Source: Desulfosporosinus meridiei DSM 13257 (lineage in GTDB: Bacteria; Bacillota; Desulfitobacteriia; Desulfitobacteriales; Desulfitobacteriaceae). From it: 64,000 nucleotides of DNA. Location of the stretch: assembly GCF_000231385.2 (NCBI RefSeq), contig NC_018515.1, positions 4,765,624 through 4,829,623 of the forward strand, in the 5' to 3' direction. Made by a program: the position numbers and the translations under genes. Under the pieces are notes generated by a model. That model did not search any database. It saw only the letters and a program-made list of their open reading frames with translations, and was not told the DNA's origin. Positions 58,459 to 64,000 of this stretch are shown here, piece after piece. Position 1 is the stretch's first letter, and the number at the start of each line of letters is the position of its first letter.

Positions 58459-59016
58459 ATGAATTTTTCAAAGGCTGCAATAGTATCTCACATGATTTTA
58501 GGGAAAATTTTTAGCATTATCGGGTATACAGTTGGTTCGTTCTTTCTGTTATGCTGTTTTATATTTGTTAGTGACAATGATATGCCTGCCTCTCATAGAA
58601 CCGCAGCTATAATTTTCTGTTTAATAATAATTGGAATTTCAATAATATTAATAATTAAGGGTGCTAAAATCAAACGCCTTATTGGTAGATTTAAAACTTA
58701 TGTTAACCTTATATCAATAGAAAACATTACATCTATAGAAACCATTGCTTCTAGAACATCACAATCTATTGATTTCGTGAATGCTGATATGAAAATAATG
58801 ATAGATAGAAAGTTTTTTGAAAATGCGTACTTAGACACAAAAACAAATGAGATAATTATTAGCAAACAGAATGCTACAACACCACAGTCATCTAATAATG
58901 TTCAAGCTATTACTACTGAGATCGAGACGGTAATATGTTCAGGTTGCGGTGCTTTAAATTCTAGGCAAAAAGGTTTAACGAGTAGTTGTGAATATTGTGG
59001 CTCACCATTGAAATAG
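58459..59016 (+). CDS. Membrane protein with helical/winged-helix-like segment and C-terminal zinc ribbon, paralogue A
   Basis: A 185-aa protein. Two membrane helices (about 10-70) are followed by a small helical domain (about 80-135: ITSIETIASRTSQS) and a C-terminal Cys4 ribbon (CSGCGALNSRQ and CEYCGSPLK). GAGGGAGC lies just before the ATG. It is paralogous to the next gene, sharing the spacing of the helical block and ribbon. The ribbon may pair with the zinc ribbons of the first cassette protein. Confidence 0.8.
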   Translation: MNFSKAAIVSHMILGKIFSIIGYTVGSFFLLCCFIFVSDNDMPASHRTAAIIFCLIIIGISIILIIKGAKIKRLIGRFKTYVNLISIENITSIETIASRTSQSIDFVNADMKIMIDRKFFENAYLDTKTNEIIISKQNATTPQSSNNVQAITTEIETVICSGCGALNSRQKGLTSSCEYCGSPLK

Positions 59017-59096
59017 CGTTTGATTAAAATTTGACACAAACTGAATTCACGCTATATCAAAGATAGAGGGACTATGAAAATAGAGGTGGATTTTAT

Positions 59097-59726
59097 ATGG
59101 AAAATGGATCAGAAAATCAAAAACTAAGTGCCCTTTATTCGTGGTGGGCAATTATATTATTTTTATTTTTATTTTTTCCCATCGGACTTTATTTGATATT
59201 TAAACGTATCTCACTGGATAAAAAAACGCTTTATCCTTATAGCATAGCAAAAGTAATAGGTTGGATATTTGTTTTTATTGGTAGTACGGGTGTCATATCC
59301 ACATATAGTAGCACGTCTCAGAATTTTGTAGGAAAAACAGCCGCAATTATGTTTTTGATAGGCGGTATTACGTTAATTATATGGGGCGTAAAATTGCAGA
59401 AACAATCGTTAAGGTATAGTAAATATAGTGCTCTTATTATCGATCAAAATATATCAAGTTTAGATAATATTGCAAGCGCAACATCATTGAATTACGATGA
59501 AGTAAAAAAGGATTTGCAAAAAATGCTTAGTAAAAACTATTTTATCGGTGCTTACATTAATGAATCTTCAGGAGAAATTTTATTACCCAAGTCAAAAGCC
59601 AATAGAACTTACAATCAGTCATCCTCTGAAAAAGTACCCATCGTTTGTAAAAGCTGTGGTGCAAATAATATAGTGATTGCAGGAAGAGTTAGTGAATGTG
59701 AGTATTGTGGTTCACCTATAAATTGA
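59097..59726 (+). CDS. Membrane protein with helical/winged-helix-like segment and C-terminal zinc ribbon, paralogue B
   Basis: A 209-aa protein. It has three membrane segments in the first 100 residues, then ISSLDNIASATSLNYDEVKK and KNYFIGAYINESSGEILL, which align with paralogue A, and a ribbon CKSCGANNIV ... CEYCGSPIN. AGGTGG precedes the ATG. Eighty bases separate it from paralogue A. Function unknown; the paralogue pair suggests a two-component membrane partner for the SPFH protein. Confidence 0.8.
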   Translation: MENGSENQKLSALYSWWAIILFLFLFFPIGLYLIFKRISLDKKTLYPYSIAKVIGWIFVFIGSTGVISTYSSTSQNFVGKTAAIMFLIGGITLIIWGVKLQKQSLRYSKYSALIIDQNISSLDNIASATSLNYDEVKKDLQKMLSKNYFIGAYINESSGEILLPKSKANRTYNQSSSEKVPIVCKSCGANNIVIAGRVSECEYCGSPIN

Positions 59727-59845
59727 AATACATAACTTCAAGAGTTCCTTTAGTCGCCATAAGCTTGATATGGTCATTCTTAATTTCAGTGACTTCCTCA
59801 GCTCTTAATCCTTCTGAAAGACTTAAAACGATCAGTAAGACAATT
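59723..59845 (-). pseudogene. Tyrosine recombinase fragment adjoining IS256 copy 2
   Basis: The minus strand is open from the IS junction at 59845 to a stop at 59723. It reads an integrase-type core with GLRAEEVTEIKNDHIKL, matching the box-I Arg region of tyrosine recombinases (GLRxxE). The rest of the gene has been lost or displaced by the IS256 insertion. The similarity is by eye over about 35 residues. Confidence 0.55.
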
Positions 59846-59922
59846 GGTACCGTCAAGAGTTTTTCGCAAATTAGTTTCCGCTTGGTATGATAGCAAGGTC
59901 TATCTCCCGTGACCCAATAGCT

Positions 59923-60046
59923 GACTTGACATGGGGGCGAGGATGCTACCCTTAATCAAGGGATGGGGCTTACCCAAAAGAAATACATCCTATGAGCCTC
60001 AGCCCTCGACCCATTGAAGCATCCGAGCTGGGTCCCATGTCAAGTC
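59923..60046. repeat. Hairpin-forming non-coding segment inside IS256 copy 2
   Basis: Same 13-base arms (GACTTGACATGGG / CCCATGTCAAGTC) as in copy 1, with one base fewer between them. Confidence 0.6.
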
Positions 60047-60268
60047 GACCCCAGAGATTCAATCGTCAATTAACCGGCTATTTGGTTTTTTTCTTTGTTC
60101 ATTTCTTCAAGATGTTTCATGCTCATATACATTTTTGTTCCTCAAGCTTTACTGGCTACATGTCGCAATCTAGCGCACACAAGCATCAATGCCGAGTTTC
60201 CGTCAGGAAATGTACCAACGACTCGAGTTCTCCGACGAATTTCCCGATTTAATCGTTCGATGACATTG

Positions 60269-61123
60269 TTACTCCGCAGCTTTATCCTCCTGAGCATGAA
60301 TTGCCTTCAACATAGCTGCGACTTCCTTCGTCTTCGATCGAGGTGTTACTGAAAACACATTTCGATAAAAATGGACATTACATCGCTGGAATTTTGCTTC
60401 AGGAAAGGTTTCATTCACTGCCTCCAGGAGTCCCAGGCATTTGTCTCCAATCACCAATTGGACTCCGGAAAGGCCACGCTCTTTTAAGCTTTTAAGGAAC
60501 TCATGCCAACTGGCCTTGTCTTCTTTCATTCCTTCGGAGGCACCAATGACTTCTCGATAACCGTCTTCATTGACTGCCATAGCAATTAAGATAGCCACAT
60601 TCTCATACTCTCCGCCCCAGTTGCGTTTGAGGTAGATACCATCAACATAGACATAGGGATACTTACCCTGCAGAGGCCGTTTACGCCACGTGTCTATGTG
60701 CCCATAGACTTTTTTATTAAGCTGGCTGACTGTCCCGGCGGATACTTTAGTTCCCCACAGGGCTTCAGTGATGTCCTCAACTCGACGAACTGAAACACCG
60801 GCTAAATACATCTCAATCAAAGCTTCTTCAACGGAGCTTTCTCGTCGGCGGTATCGTTCGATAATGGCTGTTTCAAAGGCAACTCCTTTAAGCTTAGGCA
60901 TTTTCAACTTAACCTCCCCAGAGGTAGTGGTTAGATTTCGCTCGTAATGACCCGATCGGTACCCTTTACGATCCTCAGTACGTTCATATCGACCGGCATT
61001 CGTCAGCTCATTAGCTTCCTGATCCAGAAGGTTATTAAGAGTTTCCTCAACACTATGACGGACGAGTTCCTTTAACTCCTGCTTTATGACGCCTTCATTT
61101 AAGTGTATAATTTTCTCAGACAT
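60269..61123 (-). pseudogene. IS256-family transposase, N-terminal 284 codons, truncated by deletion
   Basis: The frame reads an IS256/mutator-type transposase: the N-terminal DNA-binding part with EEALIEMYLAGVSVRR, the DDE core with YPYVYVDGIYLKR and LVIGDKCLGLLEAV, and the RCNVHFYRNVFS block. It ends prematurely at a TAA directly after DKAAE, created by the 137-base deletion. The missing C-terminus is preserved in copy 1. It is probably inactive unless complemented in trans. Confidence 0.9.
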
Positions 61124-61300
61124 AGTCGCAACCCCTTTCTTGGTAGATTTGGTGTGGTAACTTTATCTTTCCAAGCGGTTGCTTCTATGTCCTTCTTTTT
61201 TGGGAACATAATTTTCTATTTGCGAAATTTATAATACCTTATCTGTCAAATCTGGGACGGTATGAACTGCAGCCTGCAACGCGATAGGAGGAAATAGGCA

Positions 61301-62518
61301 ATGGGTGAAGAAAAGCCAAAGAAGAAAAAGAAGAAGGCGGGCAAACGGGGCAATAACGAAGGAACTATTTATGAGCGTTCAGACGGTCGCTGGACTGCCC
61401 AAGTTATTACCGGCTATGACAACTTAGGAAAGCCTAAACGCAAGACAGTCTATGGAAAAGGTCGTCAAGAAGTGGCTGAAAAACTTAAAACACTTTTACA
61501 TGAAATCCAAACAGGAAGCTATGTTCAACCTACTAAAGTGATCTTTGGGGACTGGTTATTGAAATGGCTTAAAGCCTATAAGGAACCCAATGTAAAACCT
61601 GAAACTTATGTAGACTACATTGATTTAGCCAATAAGCATATCCTGCCCCGTCTAGGCGATATCCCCCTGCAAAGCATAGATTCTATTACTATCCAAGAAT
61701 TCTATAATTATAAGGGTAAATTTGGCCGTCTGGATGGCAAACCAGGAGGCCTTTCACCTCGCCGCTTACATATGATGCACCAGCTTATCAATGGGGCCTT
61801 AATGAAGGCTGTAAAGGGTCGTATGATTCGTTTCAACCCCGCAGATGATATAGAATTGCCCAGCATTGAACATGAAGAATTTCAAACTTTTAGTATAGAT
61901 GAGGTTAACCAATACCTTGAAGCACTTCAACAGGATAGATTGTATGCTCTTTTCCTATTAGAATTAACCACCGGCCTGCGAAGAGGCGAGATTTTGGGAA
62001 TACCAAGAGACAAATTCAATCCAAACAAGGACGAAATTGAGATAGTTCAGACACTTAAGCGTAAGAAACTTGATGGAGAAGAGAAATCCCAACTCATATT
62101 CTCTACTCCCAAGACTAAAAAAAGCAAACGAAAGATTCCCCTTCTTCCAGAAGTGATCAAGCAAATTATTAAGTTCCAAGCAACTCAACGCCAGGAAAGA
62201 CTATTTTTTGGCCCCAAATACCGAGATTGTGGATTGTTATTCACAAGTGAAGTAGGGACTCCCATTGAGCCGCGTAATCTCAATCGTAAGCACTATTCAA
62301 TCTTACAAAAGGCCGAGCTTAAGCATATACGGGTACATGATCTACGCCACACGGTAGCTTCTCTGCTGCTTGACGATGGAGTAAACCCATCCAACGTGAG
62401 TGATATCCTTGGGCATACTAAAACCAGTACCACATTAGATATTTACGGACACAGCTCTACCCATGGCAAAGAAAGAGCCATCGCGCGTTTAGGAGATCTC
62501 CTAAAATCAGCTCGATAA
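61301..62518 (+). CDS. Tyrosine recombinase/integrase of an integrative element
   Basis: A 405-aa tyrosine integrase of the Tn916/phage type. It has a basic N-terminal AP2-like arm-binding domain (KRGNNEGTIYERSDGRWTAQ), a SAM-like core-binding domain, and a catalytic domain with Arg in ELTTGLRRGEILG, HxxR in VHDLRHTVASLL and the nucleophilic Tyr in TTLDIYGHSS. ATG has ATAGGAGG upstream. It reads toward the tRNA-Gly gene about 150 bases away, typical of elements integrating in the tRNA 3' end. The element's far end was not identified. Confidence 0.93.
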   Translation: MGEEKPKKKKKKAGKRGNNEGTIYERSDGRWTAQVITGYDNLGKPKRKTVYGKGRQEVAEKLKTLLHEIQTGSYVQPTKVIFGDWLLKWLKAYKEPNVKPETYVDYIDLANKHILPRLGDIPLQSIDSITIQEFYNYKGKFGRLDGKPGGLSPRRLHMMHQLINGALMKAVKGRMIRFNPADDIELPSIEHEEFQTFSIDEVNQYLEALQQDRLYALFLLELTTGLRRGEILGIPRDKFNPNKDEIEIVQTLKRKKLDGEEKSQLIFSTPKTKKSKRKIPLLPEVIKQIIKFQATQRQERLFFGPKYRDCGLLFTSEVGTPIEPRNLNRKHYSILQKAELKHIRVHDLRHTVASLLLDDGVNPSNVSDILGHTKTSTTLDIYGHSSTHGKERAIARLGDLLKSAR

Positions 62519-62524
62519 AACCAC

Positions 62525-62549
62525 AAAAGATCGGTCAACCCGATCTTTT
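62525..62549 (+). terminator. Terminator after the integrase
   Basis: AAAAGATCGG (62525-62534) pairs with CCGATCTTTT (62540-62549), followed by CTATTTTGC. Confidence 0.8.
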
Positions 62550-62574
62550 CTATTTTGCATCATATTTTTCCCCG

Positions 62575-62623
62575 TTGCAGTAAAATTGCAGTCAAAAGGA
62601 TTTTGATATACAGTTGCAGTAAA
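62575..62623. repeat. Three direct repeats TTGCAGT(A/C)AAA, candidate integrase arm sites
   Basis: TTGCAGTAAAA (62575), TTGCAGTCAAAA (62586) and TTGCAGTAAA (62614) lie between integrase and tRNA. Their number, spacing and location fit integrase arm-type binding sites flanking an att core. Confidence 0.55.
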
Positions 62624-62625
62624 TA

Positions 62626-62651
62626 TAAAACACCGCAATCCCTTGCGGTGT
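62626..62651 (-). terminator. Terminator of tRNA-Gly
   Basis: On the minus strand ACACCGCAA (62651-62643) pairs with TTGCGGTGT (62638-62630), followed by TTTATATTT. Confidence 0.7.
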
Positions 62652-62664
62652 CTACGTTTTCTTA

Positions 62665-62739
62665 TGGAGCGGACGACGAGATTCGAACTCGCGATCCTCG
62701 GCTTGGGAAGCCAATGCTCTACCGCTGAGCCACGTCCGC
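62665..62739 (-). tRNA. tRNA-Gly (anticodon CCC)
   Basis: A full cloverleaf on the minus strand: acceptor GCGGACG / CGTCCGC, D arm GCTC...GAGC, anticodon stem TTGGC / GCCGA with loop TTCCCAA, T arm GCGAG / CTCGT with TTCGAAT, discriminator T, and an encoded CCA. The 75-base gene is intact although it serves as the likely attachment site of the integrase-bearing element on its 3' side. Confidence 0.96.
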
Positions 62740-62844
62740 ATTATATTGGAGAGTTTGTCCTTTTTATCATTGGACACCTTTTTCCTGACAAAGAGAATTA
62801 TAAGCGGAAAGCTCGAATATGTCAACTTCTAATGCCAAAGGTTA

Positions 62845-63150
62845 TTATACTACCGGGAAACCGATATATTCCGATATGTATCCGATTTGCTGATCTGTAA
62901 GAGAATCAAACTCGGAGTTTTTAGCTGCAGTAAATACGCAAGTTCCCATGATCCAACCTAGCCGGTCATCATAGAAATTCCTTCCTAGTTCTTGGCTTTC
63001 ACCTTTCTCATTACAGATACACACAATGTTGTCTGTTATAGGTACGATTTCAATAGACTCTCCAACTATTTCTTGGAAGTCTTCAAACGCACCTTCAATT
63101 TCCTTCAACTGTAAAGGCTGATTGATCGGTTCTCTTACTAATACTCTCAA
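62845..63150 (-). CDS. DUF3846-domain protein, phage-associated
   Basis: A 101-aa cytoplasmic protein resembling the DUF3846 family of phage and plasmid proteins: an initial beta-rich block, IVGESIEIVPITDNIVCICNEKG, and MGTCVFTAAKNSEF later. Function unknown. It shares orientation with the PhoH-like gene and lies between it and the tRNA. Confidence 0.75.
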   Translation of the reverse strand: MRVLVREPINQPLQLKEIEGAFEDFQEIVGESIEIVPITDNIVCICNEKGESQELGRNFYDDRLGWIMGTCVFTAAKNSEFDSLTDQQIGYISEYIGFPVV

Positions 63151-63268
63151 TCTAACTACCTCCTCTATTTTACTATGGACTCAGATATAGAGTCACTTCA
63201 GGTAAGAATACCTCAATATTCATAAATATTCTACCCTTAGTAAAATAAAAGAACCTCCAGAACTTTAG

Positions 63269-63949
63269 TTAACCTTGAAAGGAGTCTGCCCAATTTGCGA
63301 GCTCCCCTCTAAAGTTCTTGGATAATGTTAAAATTTTACAATATGGTTGGCTTCTGAAATGCTCCATGTAAGGTACAAAACCGCTTTTAGCAGCTGGAAT
63401 ATCAATTTGGCCCGAATGTCCGATACATATGACTTTGCATGAATCATGTACTCGAGTAAATATCTTTCTTAGTTCTTGCACGGTGAAATTTTGGCATTCA
63501 TCTATAATAATCGTCATATCTTTAAGATTAGTTCCCCTAAGAAAAAGCGGAGTTTTAGGATAACACCAAATACTATCCATTACACGCTTCATACTTACCT
63601 TTCTACGTATAGCTTCGTTCACTAACGCCTCTTCATTATAAACACATTGAGCTGGGTTCTCATTTATTTCTAATAAAGCATCTATCAAGGGTTGATGATA
63701 AATGCTTTCCTTCTCAGACTGAGTCCCAGGTCTAAAACCCATTGCGGATTCTTGGACTGGATTAAAAATATATGTAAGTGGCTGCTTAAAAAGCTTAGCA
63801 CATGCAACCGCCAAAGTTGTTTTTCCAGTTCCCGCCTTAGCATTAACCATTACTAATTGATAATCAAATATTGCATCAACATATTCACGTTGTTCTGCCG
63901 TCAGTCTAGGTGCAAACCCAAACAACAAGTTATTCTCCGCTAATGGCAT
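63269..63949 (-). CDS. PhoH-family ATPase
   Basis: A 226-aa P-loop ATPase of the PhoH type. Walker A is NAKAGTGKTTLAVA, Walker B is MTIIIDECQNF, and KNFRG near the end fits the sensor region. PhoH-like genes are frequent in phages and prophages. ATG 63949 has GGTGAGG upstream; ATG 63961 is in frame but abuts AAAGG. There is no fused PIN or KH domain. The role is unknown; an RNA helicase/nuclease-like function is inferred from the family. Confidence 0.88.
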   Translation of the reverse strand: MPLAENNLLFGFAPRLTAEQREYVDAIFDYQLVMVNAKAGTGKTTLAVACAKLFKQPLTYIFNPVQESAMGFRPGTQSEKESIYHQPLIDALLEINENPAQCVYNEEALVNEAIRRKVSMKRVMDSIWCYPKTPLFLRGTNLKDMTIIIDECQNFTVQELRKIFTRVHDSCKVICIGHSGQIDIPAAKSGFVPYMEHFRSQPYCKILTLSKNFRGELANWADSFQG

Positions 63950-64000
63950 AGTCCTCACCATCCTTTTGTGAATCCTTAAGTCCTCTGTTCCTGTTATTGT

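Larger units (their letters stand above)
59846..61264 (-). mobile_element. IS256-family copy 2 with internal deletion
   Basis: From GGTACCGTC (59846) to GACGGTAT (about 61264); the ends share TACCGTC and, further in, TTTCGCAAAT. The body matches copy 1, but 137 bases have been lost between two CCGCAGCTTT repeats (one remains at 60274-60283). The transposase is therefore frameshifted. No clear target duplication was found. Confidence 0.85.

Noticed and set aside
62665..62739. Disruption of the tRNA-Gly gene by the integrated element
   Set aside because: All stems, the anticodon loop and the encoded CCA are intact.

Overview
The window looks like a chromosomal segment of an endospore-forming, low-GC Gram-positive anaerobe of the Clostridia. 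Evidence: spoIID, spo0F, ypeB and sleB; Shine-Dalgarno sites of the AGGAGG type; a SCIFF peptide with its radical SAM maturase; and strong protein-level resemblance to Desulfosporosinus/Desulfitobacterium-type Peptococcaceae. The genus is my inference, not a database result.

Region 1 (1-34.9 kb) is almost entirely on the minus strand and keeps the Bacillus-like order of a housekeeping supercluster. In transcription order it reads sleB-ypeB, a DUF1934 gene, argS, rpoE, pyrG, a FemX-like gene, alr, spo0F, a zinc-ribbon gene, fba, fsa, glpX, rpmE, a DUF1385 gene, prfA, prmC, sua5, mntP, ywlE, rpiB, a ywlG-like gene, glyA, upp, comEB, wecB, the complete ATP synthase operon (atpZ/I-B-E-F-H-A-G-D-C), ywmB, murA, spoIID and the first 101 codons of a SpoIIQ/M23-like gene cut by the window edge. 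These genes cover translation, CTP and pyrimidine salvage, one-carbon and lower-glycolysis enzymes, cell-wall precursors, ATP synthesis, sporulation and germination.

Region 2 (35-53.4 kb) has shorter transcription units on both strands: a flotillin operon (floA, nfeD and a repeat-bearing membrane-anchored protein), a DUF1836 regulator with a near-consensus promoter, a radical SAM protein, a UgtP-like glycosyltransferase, ybaK, an NlpC/P60 lysin, an archaeal-type LOR/SDH protein, glnS (uncommon in Firmicutes), htrA-walJ-TPR, the SCIFF pair (scfA, scfB), and an M-box riboswitch operon. The M-box operon carries a 28-codon leader ORF, a membrane-free MgtE-like protein and an NRAMP-related transporter whose metal-site motifs are changed in the way expected for Mg2+.

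Region 3 (53.4-64 kb) is accessory: a YetF-family gene, a LysE-family exporter, an IS3-type orfA remnant, and two directly repeated IS256-family copies, one truncated and one with an internal deletion. The IS copies bracket an A+T-rich four-gene cassette: an SPFH protein with five zinc ribbons, a four-helix membrane protein with a cytosolic tail, and two paralogous membrane/helical/zinc-ribbon proteins. A tyrosine-recombinase remnant lies next to the second IS. A full integrase follows, reading toward a tRNA-Gly(CCC) gene, and beyond the tRNA are two phage-associated genes (DUF3846, PhoH-like). The SPFH/zinc-ribbon cassette is the best candidate here for an under-described system, probably membrane-stress or envelope defence related.
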